Assembly (NCBI GenBank): GCA_051294375.1 | Contig: CM119264.1 | Span: 2,602,005-2,666,004, forward strand | DNA: 64,000 nucleotides | Direction of reading: 5' to 3' | DNA from: Paraspadella gotoi | Lineage: Eukaryota; Chaetognatha | Part shown: piece by piece, positions 11,590 to 22,789 of the stretch | Layout: every line of letters starts with the position of its first letter | How positions within the stretch are numbered: the first letter of the stretch is position 1 | Translations under genes and position numbers: made by a program | Notes under the pieces: generated by a model | What the model was told of the DNA's origin: nothing | The model's input: the letters and a program-made list of their open reading frames with translations, nothing else | The model's database searches: none

Positions 11590-11776
11590 TGAAGAGACAG
11601 TAATAATTACTTTGAGTTAGTGACAGAACAGTTCGATATAAACAGTCCCTGAGTCGCGGATCAGGCGGGTTACAGGCGGGTGAAGTGCCCCTGCCCCGTC
11701 TCTCTTAACTACTAAGCGACCACCGGGCGAGAACCCCGGACCTTTGGTGAACGGTTGGTGGATTTTAGTCCACCAT
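11590..11776 (-). mobile_element. Solo LTR of the TRIM-like family
   Basis: On the - strand it starts TGGTGGACTAAAATCCACC and ends ACTGTCTCTTCA. It matches the LTRs of the two complete elements at 31,584-32,238 and 33,876-34,456, including GGGGTTCT.GCCC and AAGAG.GACGGGG. Flanks are ACCAT (11,585-11,589) and ACCAC (11,777-11,781), a 4-of-5 match for a 5-bp target duplication. There is no second LTR or internal region nearby, as expected after LTR-LTR recombination. Confidence 0.75.
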
Positions 11777-11929
11777 ACCACGTTTTTAAAAAAAAATCAT
11801 ATTGATACGAACCAAAGCTTAAATTGGCCAATATTTTAATGATCAAAATTATATTCATCAAAATTATAAAATCATAAAATTCATTTCCTTTCTCCTTTGA
11901 TTTTTCTCTCTAATTTTTACATTTCAGCC

Positions 11930-12190
11930 TTCCTCACCTATCTTTCCCCCTCCCGTTCCTCTCTCTCCTCACCTATCTTTCCCCCTCCCCTTCCTCTCAA
12001 ACTTTCCTATCTCCCCCTCCCGTTTCCCTACTCTCTCCTGCACCTATTCTTTTCCCTCCCCTTCCTCTCTCAAATTTCCTAATCTCCTTCCGTTCCTCTC
12101 TCCGTCCTAACCTATCTGTTTCCCCCATGCCCCCTCCTGCTCTATCCGCCTAAACCTATTCTTTTCCGTACCTCTCTTCCTCTCTCTTTC
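11930..12190. repeat. Pyrimidine minisatellite
   Basis: Imperfect units built on CACCTATCTTTCCCCCTCCC with TTCCTCTC spacers, increasingly degenerate towards the right. No gene. Confidence 0.7.
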
Positions 12191-12510
12191 CCTTACCTTT
12201 CTCAAAGAGATTATTGGTTTTTAAAAAGTCACACACGTGATTGGAAAGGGCGCGACGAAGAGAGGGTGAGGCTTCACTTTGGTTGTGGTGAGGGGGTCAG
12301 AGGAAGGAGAGGCGAGGAAAGGTGAGTACAGGGTGAATTAAAATCTTAAGGGTAGGGTTAGGATTCACTACGAATATATAAATAAAAAACCCGAGACTTT
12401 TAAGATTTTTATCTCAAAGGCCAAGGGCAAAGACACTCACCAAAAAATTGAATTATTGTCAATAAAATAGGAATCCTTTTCAAGATTTCGAAAAGGTTAA
12501 GATAAAAAAG
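12191..12510. other. No gene seen
   Basis: Unique-looking sequence with CACGTG at about 12,235 and an ATTGG next to it. These are promoter-type motifs by chance or otherwise; nothing else supports a gene. Confidence 0.4.
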
Positions 12511-12852
12511 GTCAGGTTTTCCTTTTCCTTTTTTCCTTTTCTTTTCTTTTCTTTTCTTCTCTTTTCTCTTTTTTCTTTTCTTTTCTTTTCTTTTCTTTTC
12601 TTTTCTTTCTTTTCTTTTCTTTTCTTTTCTTTTCTTTTCTTTTCTTTTCTTTTCTTTTATTTTCTTCTCTCTTTCTTTTATTTTCTTTTATTTTCTTTTA
12701 TTTTATTTTCATTTCTCTTTTTTCTTTTCTTTTCTTTTCTTTTCTTTTCATTTCTCTTTTTTCTTTTCTTTTCTTTTTTTTCTTTTCTTTTCTTCTCTCT
12801 TTCTTTTCTTTTCTTTTTCTTTTCTTTTCTTTTTCTTTTCTTTTTCTTTTAA
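12511..12852. repeat. (TTTTC)n microsatellite
   Basis: Nearly continuous TTTTC pentamers with some TTTTA and TCTCT interruptions. The Lys/Arg/Glu frame on the other strand is its translation. Confidence 0.9.
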
Positions 12853-13044
12853 CTTCATTCCCTCCCCACTCCAACGACGCATGATCGTCCATCCCAGATT
12901 TCCCAAAATTTCTTTTCTTCCTTAAAATTCCACCGAAGCTCAAAATGTTCATCTTAACCTTTTTTTCGCTCAAAAGATTTCACGCCGATAAATTTTAAGT
13001 TTTCGTCGGCGCCGGAAAGAGATTTCTCGGCCGAGGACTCGCCT

Positions 13045-13045
13045 T

Positions 13046-13079
<34 letters not shown>

Positions 13080-13297
13080 NNNNNNNNNNNNNNNNNNNNN
13101 NNNNNNNNNNNNNNNNNNNNNNNNNNNNNNNNNNNNNNNNNNNNNNNNNNNNNNNNNNNNNNNNNNNNNNNNNNNNNNNNNNNNNNNNNNNNNNNNNNNN
13201 NNNNNNNNNNNNNNNNNNNNNNNNNNNNNNNNNNNNNNNNNNNNNNNNNNNNNNNNNNNNNNNNNNNNNNNNNNNNNNNNNNNNNNNNNNNNNNNNN
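13045..13297. other. (TCG)n ending in a 218-N gap
   Basis: A TCG array (13,046-13,079) runs into Ns at 13,080-13,297. The gap removes the immediate 5' side of the globin gene, so its promoter and any upstream 5' exon are not visible. Confidence 0.9.
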
Positions 13298-13316
13298 CAG
13301 CGCTGACGAACCCAAC

Positions 13317-16300
13317 ATGGATACAGGACTCTCACGAAATCAGATCACGGCGATATGGTCTCACTGGGAGACGGTGAAGGGGAAGAAGAGGAAGATGGCG
13401 ATTCAACTCTTCAATACTTACCTGAGGGTGAGGTTTGGGGGGTGGGGAGCGGTGAAGGTGAGTTGTGAGACCGAAAGGTGGCAGAAGCGGCTTAGAAATG
13501 TGAACAGTGAATTAGGAACATTGTTAACTGTAAAGTTTGTAGTTAGTGGCAGTTTTACAGTCGCTCAATCAGTAGGCCAGTCAATCAATCCATTCCTCGG
13601 TCAGTTTAGTCAGTCTGTAAAGTACAAAAATCCCTTAATATGTCCTTCCGTCCATTCATTAATTTGTCCGCCAGTCAGTCGATCCGTCAATCAGTTCGTC
13701 ATTTCTCTCTCGTCTTTCAATCAGCATCCTTCATTCCAGCCTACCTTCGACCCGCCTCCACTCCCTTTTTATCAGGACCGACCCGAAGCGACTGTCGAGT
13801 TCCCCCACTGGGCGGAACTCCCGCTCGATCGGGTCTTCAAGCTCAAATCCTTCGAGCGAAAGGCCTTCATCACCTGGGACGCCCTCATCAGAGCCTGGGA
13901 CGTCCTCGACAATGCCGAGACCTTCAAGAGGGTCTGCTTCATGTACGGAGTCAAGCATCGGGATTGGCAACACGTCATCGAGTCGAGGTGAAGGGGAGAA
14001 GGGGAAGAAGGGAAGGAGAAGGGAGGAGGAAGAGGGGGAGAGGCAGGNNNNNNNNNNNNNNNNNNNNNNNNNAAGCCCAGGTAGATGAGAGGAGGTAGGA
14101 GAAGCAACGTTTTATTAAAATATCCAAAACCGATTTGGCATTATTTTATTTATTTATAATTTATCAAATATTAAGATGCTTTTTTTATATTAATCCTTGA
14201 TTTCTTATAACTAGCCAAATTTATTCAGTATACTGTTGTGTATTGTCTTCTATAAATAGGAGGGAGCATCACGCGTGCATATTCACGAAGAAACTTTGTT
14301 TAAAGTTGATTTTATTCATGAAAGTTACATTTTTACATTTTTTTCCCTTTCAATCCTTTATATATTCTTTTTTTATTTTTCTTCAAAAGTCAAATCATAA
14401 TTCGACTTTTTAGTCTCAGGAAAATTGAAAAGCAAAAAAAGACAATGAATACGTTTGAATACCCAATGATGTACATGATTATCATGTATAGTTAATGGAG
14501 CGACTGGACATAGCGGCGCCGATGCGGGAGTTAGGGAAGAGGTGTGGGCTATGCGGTGGAGGAGGAGGGAGAGCGAAAAGACGTGACGTGAACGGAGCGA
14601 CGTGACTGCGACGACGACGGACGACACAACGAGAGACGATTTCTGCATCCCATACACCCGGAGGGAGTAGAGACCAAATGTGTTGTGCAGGAATTCGCGG
14701 AGGAGAGAGAAGAGGAGGGAGGTGAATGAGAAAGTGATTCTGTTACGTGCAGAGAGAGTTAGAAACGGTCAATGGGAACTGCTTGCGATACGGAGGTCTG
14801 GAGACGCGAATTGTCGTTGTTGTTGTTCTTATTGTTGTGGCCTTTTGTTGTTGTATTGTTGCGTTGTGAGTTCTGGACCTAAGAATAGTAGATGAGATTT
14901 AAGAACAAGCGCGACTTGAAGGTATGGAACATACAGGAGAAGAACAGAGTTTTGTGAGAGGAATATGAAAGTGTACTAAAAAAGTGTAAGTTAGTATCAA
15001 TCTCAATCGCCGGAAGCGATAAGGCTTGAAGTCGAGGGAGATGATCGCAAAAGATCGAAAAATGGGTACCGAGGAGCTCAGTTGTGTAAAAGTTGAGGGA
15101 TATGAAGAGAGATAGTTAATTTTTTCTAAAGAATTAGGAATTGTTAGCATAAAACAACAGAAGTCAAAGAAAAGATATAGCGGAACGCTAGAAAAGAAAG
15201 ATGGAGCAGCGGTCATATCTTCTGACATTTGAGTTGTAGAATGGTTCGGCGATTAGTAATATGAAGCATGAAAGAGAAATAGCTCCGAAAGAAGTGGCGA
15301 CAGAGAATTATACTGTCTGAAGTTTTTCTTGTTTAAAGGATTGCGAAATAATCGTTAGACTCTGCGTCGATTCTGTACGCATAAGTTTATCAGCGTATCA
15401 AGACGAGATCTTCGTCAATTTTTTTTATTATCCGAACCCGACGACGATATGACGACGACGGGATCGGACTCGTATGAGAATCTTACGACCTTCTCTCTTG
15501 TGTTTTTTCGATGTATCATAGCTCTCGGTGCGTCGTGACGATGTAGTGGAACTCGTTCCTCCGTACTGCACGATCCATGCTACTTCTGCTCGGTCTCGAC
15601 ATTTTTCGCTCGTTCCCATTGAAATATCATCGTTCATACGCTTTCGGCTCTCCTCGTTCGTGCCGTCTCATTCATTTCACTTAATTAATTTAATCATACT
15701 TTAATTCTCTTATATCAATCTCTCTCTACATTCTCTAACTTTTATCAATCCTAACTTAATCTCGAAAAATAAATAATAACTCTACACTTAGCAATTAATT
15801 ACATTAATTAATTAATCTTAACTTAACTATAACATTAATTTCATTTCACAACTTCTTTCACACTTCATTTCATCTCAAGATCCGGTTTCATAATTATGGT
15901 AAGTTCATTAACATTCGGCATTCTGGTCCAATTCATTTCCGAGTTTAATTCATTCGATTCATCTTAATTTCCATTTATTTCCTAGAAAATCTTTAGACTA
16001 GAAGTTCCTCATCGCCTAGTACCTTTGAGTTTAACTCCCGCCTCGCCTTTTTATGAAATATGTTTGCTTTATTGTCTGCATTTGTCTTCCCTGGATGGGT
16101 TAACTTCTTTAATATTTCGACCTTTCTTCTCAGCGGCATTAAACTCCCGCTCCTATTGTGTGTCTACAGGGGCATTTCTTCCTCAACTTACTAGAAAGTC
16201 CCTTCTTATGACGATTCGCTTGTCTTTATTTCCACCGGCTTTTTCTTTCGGTTGTTGTTTAGGTAACGGTGATACTTTCTGCTTTTTCCACCGGTGTGCC

Positions 16301-19300
16301 AGCCAGTCAACTCCTCTAAACTTGCCCACTTCTCGGATTCACGTGTTCGTATGGTTGGTCCGTGCTATTAAGTCTTGCTGTTCGGAGGCGAAGAGTTCCG
16401 CCAGGAGGGTCGCGGTCTGGGTCCGGATTCCAGGATCCATCCCGCGAGACGTGTTCGCCTCAGTGATACATTCGGTGCCCACTTACGTTAAAAAATGTAC
16501 ATAATTTCGCCATATAGTGTGGTGGACTCATTTTGTTAAGACAGAAAGAAGCCTCAGTAGTCTAAGGACTGCTAGCGCCGCCTTCGGCGGAAATCCTAAA
16601 AATATAAAGAATTGCAAGGAGAGAGTGATTCCGATGAAGCCGTCACGGAATACTGGTTGGTCATTAAAGATAGATTACAGGGGCGCATTCAAGAAAGGGT
16701 TATTTTAGGGGTCCATACAGTCCAATGACTAATTAGGAGAAAGAAAATGTTGTTATTGGTTAAGGGGCTGTTCATGTTTCAATCAATTTCCGCAACAATT
16801 AATATTAATAGTTAAAGTAATTCGAATTTGTATACTGAGAATCTCTTTGTTTTTCTCCTTCTAAAACTGAAAAATATTTTTTGTTGACCGGAAAAATTGC
16901 AATTTCTCTCCCTCCCCGGACTTCTGTACTCTCTTCTAAAATCCTCGCTCCCGTTCGACATGAAGATTGATAATTAATTTCTCACAAAATAGATATAATT
17001 ATTTCACTCTCGATTATAACTTGAAAATCTAAAATAATAGATACCGCTAATATACACTGACTACGCATATGAAAACTGATCAAAGAAAATAGTGACTCTT
17101 GCTAAAGATTCGTAGGAGGATTGGAAGTCGTAATAGCTGTGATCCCTCGGCGCCATCTATCATATATAATAAAAAATCGAACAATACAAAAAGCTCACAA
17201 CACTGAATATAATCGTACCACAAATCACATGCCAATGAATACTGAATCAAAATAAGACAAACGAGTAACTATCAGCATGATACATGTGATAATCACTGTT
17301 GTAAATAAGAATGGAAGATAGATACTAGAGAGGTAGACGAAATTCCGAAATAAACCGCCCGCCGCGCAGGCGAGGACCGAACAAAAAAATAGAAAAAATA
17401 AATAACAAAAAAAAACCGACAACGAAAAGAAAAAAGGAAAAAATAGAAAAAATCTGAGGAATATAAAACAATAAATAAACTCTGATGTGGTTAATGAGAT
17501 GATCGACGAGAGAGAATAGAAATTAAAGAACCAAATAAAGATCAGAACAGATGGAAATGCCAACCAGCCTCCCAACTCTCTATTCGCAAATGTGCCCGAC
17601 GTAAAAAGAAACGGGAAGGCGAAGAAGAGAAGAGAGGGAGGAGGAAGAGAGGAGAGAGATTAGAGGGAAAGAGAGATAGAAATAGAAAAGAAGAAAAGGA
17701 AAGAAAGAAAAAAAAAGAGAAATGAAAAAAAAAAAGAGAGGAGAGGAGAGTGAGAAGAAGAGGGAGGGAGAGTGTCCGCAAGAGAAAAGAGTCGTTGTGA
17801 CAAGATGCTCGACGAGGAGAGAGCGAGAGACGAGATAGCATAGAAGAGAAGAGAAAAAAAAGAGAAAGAGGAAAGGAAAAAGGAAAAAAAAAAGAGAGAA
17901 AAAAGAGAGAGAGAGAAAGAATAAGAGAAAAGAGAGAGAGAGGAAAAGAAAGTTTTTTCTTTTTTTGAAAATCAGACCGACATTAACGCCTTCCGGTATG
18001 GTTCTGTCGTTGTCGTTTCGTCTTGTGTTGTTGTTGTCTTTTGCGTCGAGCATGAAGAGGTTATAAAACTTGATACCAATCCAGGCCAAGTCGTCAACTT
18101 CCCGTACTCGGTTGTGTCAGGCAGCAGTCAAGGTCAGGTCAGGTCAGGTGCATGTGGTCAGCCAGAAAGTCAAGCCAATTTCACTGTTTGAGGATCTCAT
18201 CACGAGAAATCGTAGAAAGCGCGTCGCCAGGAAAGGGGAATAATAGAACGATCAGAACCGCGAGAGGCCCAGGGACCGCAAAGAAGCTGCCTGGACCGTA
18301 AAGCTTTGGACGCGCGAAAGCCCGGATCCGCTTAGCCCGGAACCGCGAAGCCTGGAACCACGAAAAGAACCCGGAACCGCTTAGCCCGGGACCGCAAAGC
18401 TGTGGAACGCCGCGACCTTCCCGCGTCGTTTGGAAATGGATGACGTCGTGAGAAAGCAGATGAGAGAGGCAGAGCAGGCTTGTTTGTTCAACAAGAGGAG
18501 GGCGGAAGAGAGCGAGAGAGAGAAAGGGGAGGAGAGCAGAGAGAGAGAAGAAGAAGGGAGGAAGAGGCGATTAGAGAGAGAGACAGAAGAGGAGACGAGA
18601 GGAGAGAGAGAAGAAAGGAAAAGAGAGGAGAGGGGAGGAAGAAGGAGAGAAAGATGAATAGCAGAGGAGAGAAGAATGAGAGGAGAGAGAGAGGAATGAG
18701 GATGAAAGAAGAGGGGAGAGAGAGAGAGAGAAAGAGAAGAGAGAGAAAGAAGGAAAAGAGAGACGGAGAGTCGAGAGAGTACGGAGAGAGAGGAGGAGAG
18801 AATATTCAAGACTTCAAAATGAATTTCAAGGCAGAAGCTGCCCCAAGGCGGCACCTTTTAAACTGTTGGTGATTGACGGCTTCTCTCTCTCTCTCGTCTC
18901 TTCTCTCGCTCTCTCTTCTCTCTCTCTCTCTCGTAGCGTCTCGTCTACTGCCTGACTCACTTTTTCTTTTCCTCTTCATATTCCGAAAAGAAGCGTCAGC
19001 GTTTGCTGCCAAAGTTTAATTTCCCGCCGCAATTTTTCGGTCGAAAATGTATTTATATTATTTGACTTTTGATCTTTCGTATTTGCTCCTTTTCTTCTCC
19101 TTTTGACGAAGGGTTGTATCACTTCTCGCCAACGAGGACCATGCATATCATTCTCTCGCGACAGTTAATCTGGTGAGACACATGAGGAGAATGGAGAGAT
19201 GTTATCTGCGCGCGGCGGTCGTACGTCGGTCGGTCGGTTTCGTCGTTAAATGCGATCACCTCATGTTTTTATCTTTTGGTCCCCTGGTACACTATTGATT

Positions 19301-20984
19301 AATTCGTGATGTAGATTATAACATATTATTTGGAGCCTACCTAAAAAAAAAAATTTTGAATACATTATTATCAACTAATATTTTTAACTAATGTCACTGT
19401 TCGTAAAATCTACTAAATTTTTCAGGATGGTTCCTTTTTTTTTTAGAACCGTCGGTTTTCGTCGTGCCACGTCTGCATCTTACAAATGACGTAGTTATAG
19501 TGAGTTTAATATTAATACTATTGCTGCTGTCTCTTGCCTGCCTGGCTGCGGTTAAATGTCGTTGTGTTCATTTTGCGCGAGATCGAATTTTTATGGCCAA
19601 CATACAACTTTAAAACAGAGTCTGATCGCGAGTTAACACTCGGATTTTCATTTCCTTCTGGTTTTCACGTCTTTTTTTTTCGTCGACAAATTTTTAAATT
19701 CAAAACCTAAATTAATTCTAAAAAAGATTCAAATTAATCCTTCGTCCGGATTCACAATTTGATTTCAACTCAGATTTTCGTAACATAAAATTCCTTTCAT
19801 TCGCTATGTTCGTGTTGCCCCCGATTGCCCATCGTGCGCTATCCGACGCGCCATGGGTTAGAAATGTCACAGAAAGACGCATTAACTAAGATTTTAAAGA
19901 TCTGAGAGAAGTGAATATAATAGATCTTATTATATAGTAAACAGAAATGTCCACTCACATCGTATAGTATTGCCTTTTTTTCTTTTTTTTTATACGTTAA
20001 GTATACAACCAATTTACTCCCAAGAAGAACAAGTCGCCTCCATTCATTAGGCTTCTCTCTAACCGTTGCTTGAGTTCTCGGAATGAAACTGAGAAGAAAA
20101 ATCGGTATCAACTCCCTCGGAGTTCACCGTTGAAAAAAAGTCACTTTGCGAAATCGATTCTGCGACTCTCGCCCTCACTTGCATAGGCAGAGACCCACTT
20201 TTAATCTCACTTTAGTTACTTAGGCTTCACTTCTCGCCTTCACTTTAGTCCACTCCAACCGCTTTAATTTCAACAATACCATTTAATACAATTGATTGCA
20301 TAAATTGAAACGAAGCCATAGAAATGGACGATTATAGATTAAAAATAGTGGTCAACTTGGTCTGTTCTAATTTTTGTAATGTATTCCCAAAACATGTTTC
20401 GAAGAAGACCTGAGAAGTATCGAGGTCATTATTAATTCGATAATATACTAGTGAGAGTGGTTTGCATCTATGATACGAGTGCAAGAGTTTCTCCCCCAAA
20501 CGAAAGCGGACCAACTGTGCCAAAGGCGACATCAATATTGCCACCAAAAACCGAATTTCTTGCTCGGCAGAATCTCTGACGAAAACCTTCATCAAAGATT
20601 CAAAAAACCGGAAACTCGAACGGTTCGCCATTCCATTAACTCACCCCCCACTTACTTTTTCCGGTCCCTCACCCACCCTAATTTCGGTGACAAACGGCGG
20701 TTGCGAGGTGAAGCATTACCGTCAACCGAACTTGTTCGCTTTTTTAGCCGCCGTTGGGGAGAGAGAGAGAGAGAGATGGAGAGAGAGATATGAGAGTCGC
20801 ACCAAGAGAGAGAGAGAAGAGGGTACGAGAGAGAGAGAGACTGATGGATTCTTCATAAGCTGGTTTTCGATGAGACCGAAATGGACGCCGTGTAGAATTC
20901 AGGAAGTCGCTTGGGAAGATGTATTCAGATAGAGAGATTTCTTATTCGAAATATTATATAGAGGTAACTCTCATCTCTCTCTGC

Positions 20985-21042
<58 letters not shown>

Positions 21043-22112
21043 TCCTCTCTCTCTACTCTCTCTCTCTCTCTCTCTCCCTCATCACACGCCTGGGGACCCT
21101 TACCCTATTAAAACTAGACGCCCGCGGAGGAGTCAACCAGATTCATTTCGAAATTCTTTTCGCTGCGGATTTTGGAGTTTTGGGTTTTTCGTAAACAATC
21201 TTCGAAAAAATCGGTCGGAGTGGTATTTCTATCAAGAGATTTCTCCTCGGGGGCGGCGCGAGTGGTATCTGGTTTATCAGTTACATTTGAATCCAGATTA
21301 ATTTCTGATGTCGCAGCATGTACTTCTAGCAGGCTATGCGGCTTCCTTATCCACAATTTGCTTGTGGGCGTGAAGGAACAACCCTTAAAAGGTGTCCCGA
21401 AACACAGGAGGGAGAGGAAGGGAAGGGGAGGAGGCAAGAAAATCGTTTTAAGTCTGACTCCTCGTTATTCGTTTGAGTTCAGTTTATCGTTTACAAGTTT
21501 CGTCAAGTTTTTTTCCTCTTTGAAGTTGTTNNNNNNNNNNNNNNNNNNNNNNNNNNNNNNNNNNNNNNNNNNNNNNNNNNNNNNNNNNNNNNNNNNNNNN
21601 NNNNNNNNNNNNNNNNNNNNNNNNNNNNNNNNNNNNNNNNNNNNNNNNNNNNNNNNNNNNNNNNNNNNNNNNNNNNNNNNNNNNNNNNNNNNNNNNNNNN
21701 NNNNNNNNNNNNNNNNNNNNNNNNNNNNNNNNNNNNNNNNNNNNNNNNNNNNNNNNNNNNNNNNNNNNNNNNNNNNNNNNNNNNNNNTTCCCCGAAAAAA
21801 AACCAACCGCAACAAGATCCACATCAACTTCCTCCAATCATCAGATCCGTGGAACGGCTCCTCCGCGTCTTTCTCTCCATGATGCAGAAGACCTCCAGCC
21901 CGCAGACGGCCGCCGCCTGGAAGCGTGCCGTCGACGTCTTCTGCATGCACTTCCTCCGCGGACTCCGCCAGGGGTTAGACCCGGGCTCCTCGAGCGGCCC
22001 CGGCTCGGAAACGGACGACGCCCGGGAGTCGCGAGGAAGTTCGGCCGGTTGGAGGCGAAGAGCGAGAAGCGGATTGGACCAACATCCCAGCGAGACGTGT
22101 TCGCCTCAGTGA
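13317..22112 (+). CDS. Globin, three exons, distal position Lys
   Basis: Exons 13,317-13,427, 13,776-13,987 and 21,845-22,112 join to 196 codons. Each intron is GT-AG; phases are 0 and 2 as read. Exon 1 begins MDTGLSRNQITAIWSHW (helix A) and ends LFNTYLR (helix B). Exon 2 has RPEATVEFPHW with CD1 Phe46, Lys66 aligned to distal E7, and GVKH with proximal F8 His98. The E7-F8 spacing of 32 equals that of neuroglobin. Exon 3 encodes helices G and H (SVERLLRVFL; SPQTAAAWKRAVDVFC), then a 44-residue low-complexity tail. Intron positions lie close to the ancestral B12 and G7 sites. Heme O2/NO binding is expected from the family; Lys at E7 is unusual. There is no signal peptide, so it is probably intracellular. 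The second intron (7.9 kb) contains a duplicated block and assembly doubt, so pairing of exon 3 with exons 1-2 is inferred. The Met is the first in frame after a gap. Confidence 0.7.
14048..14072. other. Assembly gap (25 N)
   Basis: Interrupts the start of globin intron 2. The homologous place near 22,785 is continuous, which suggests that the later copy bridges this gap. Confidence 0.95.
14073..17920. repeat. 3.85-kb duplicated block, copy A (in globin intron 2)
   Basis: Repeats at 22,790-26,637 with a constant offset of 8,717 bases. Every stretch compared, including all open frames in it, is identical. It contains a partial R1 repeat (16,479-16,640) and, at about 16,385-16,476, a stretch resembling the 3' end of globin exon 3 with GCGAGACGTGTTCGCCTCAG in common. 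It ends in GA-rich DNA. No gene is recognised; the 159-codon frame at 16,025-16,504 has no domain. Perfect identity means a very recent duplication or an assembly duplicate. Confidence 0.85.
17921..18430. repeat. Diverged continuation of the duplicated block
   Basis: Aligns with 26,638-27,075 but with scattered insertions. The clean copy there has (GGTCA)n and 15-bp GGAACCGCGAAGCCC-like units; here the same units are broken by extra bases. This pattern looks like raw-read error rather than natural divergence. Confidence 0.6.
18431..21530. other. Rest of globin intron 2: purine-rich, AT-rich and CT/GA tracts
   Basis: GA-rich 18,480-18,800, CT-rich 18,880-18,935, AT-rich unique DNA 18,940-20,755, GA tracts 20,757-20,845, CT tracts 20,975-21,078, then mixed sequence to the gap. 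No exon, RNA gene or transposon ends were recognised. Confidence 0.5.
21531..21787. other. Assembly gap (257 N)
   Basis: Ends 57 bases before globin exon 3, so the intron's 3' portion is only partly visible. Confidence 0.95.
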
Positions 22113-22414
22113 AATCGGGAGGGGGGTGGATACTGGATAGCGAATGACTAATTAGGGAGAAAGAAAAGTTAATTGATTAATTAATTAATTAAGTAATCGA
22201 TTTGGGATTTTTGAGATCTCTGTATTTCTTCTAAAATCGGTTCGAAGAGATAATTATTTTTCACAATGTCTTTTCATTTCGAGATAACTTGATCTTTGAT
22301 CCTTACACCGACAGCATATTAGACTAGTTTTGCTGATGTGAGGATTGGAAGGTGTACATAAAAAGATTCCGAGACCGCGCAAATGGAACTTTTTAAGAGA
22401 GAGAGAGAGAGAGA
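22113..22414 (+). other. 3' flank of the globin gene
   Basis: Contains CTAATTAGGGAGAAAGAAAA and TTCTTCTAAAATC stretches that recur, diverged, at about 16,727-16,950 in the duplicated block. No AATAAA signal was found. A short GA tract leads into a gap. Confidence 0.4.
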
Positions 22415-22439
22415 NNNNNNNNNNNNNNNNNNNNNNNNN
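22415..22439. other. Assembly gap (25 N)
   Basis: Separates the globin 3' flank from a corrupted second copy of globin intron 1 and exon 2. Confidence 0.95.
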
Positions 22440-22745
22440 GCCGTCATCGATCGTCAATCAGTTTCGTCATTATCTCTCTCGTTTTCATCAGCATCTTATT
22501 CCAGCCTACCTTCAACCTCCACTCCCTTTTTTCAGGTTTACCCGAACCGTTTGTCAGTTCCCCCCACTGGGCGGAACTCCCGCTCGACGTTTCTTAAAGC
22601 TCAAATCCTTCGAGCGAAAGGCCTTTCACACGGGACCCCTTCATCAGAGCCTTGCGACTCCTCGAACAATGCCGAACCTTTCAAGAGGGGTCTGCTTATG
22701 TAACCGAGTCAAGCTGATTGGCAACACGTCATCCAGTCCGAGGTG
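22440..22745 (+). pseudogene. Corrupted second copy of globin exon 2
   Basis: Matches 13,680-13,990, including TTCCCCCCACTGGGCGGAAC and the E-helix codons for SFERKA, but has many one-base insertions and deletions, so the frame is broken repeatedly. It lies directly after a 25-N gap and runs without a break into the duplicated block. It is either a real pseudo-exon or, more likely, uncorrected read sequence of the same locus. Confidence 0.65.
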
Positions 22746-22789
22746 AAGAGAAGAAGGGGAAGAAAGGAAGGAGAAGGGAGGAAGAGGGG

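Noticed and set aside
16025-16504. 159-codon frame repeated at 24,742-25,221
   Set aside because: Its two copies are identical because the whole 3.85-kb block is; the product has no recognisable domain, and its end overlaps the R1 repeat and globin-tail-like DNA.
18430-18872. Arg/Glu-rich frames resembling coiled-coil proteins
   Set aside because: Produced by GA-rich DNA in several frames at once; no intron structure or conserved residues.
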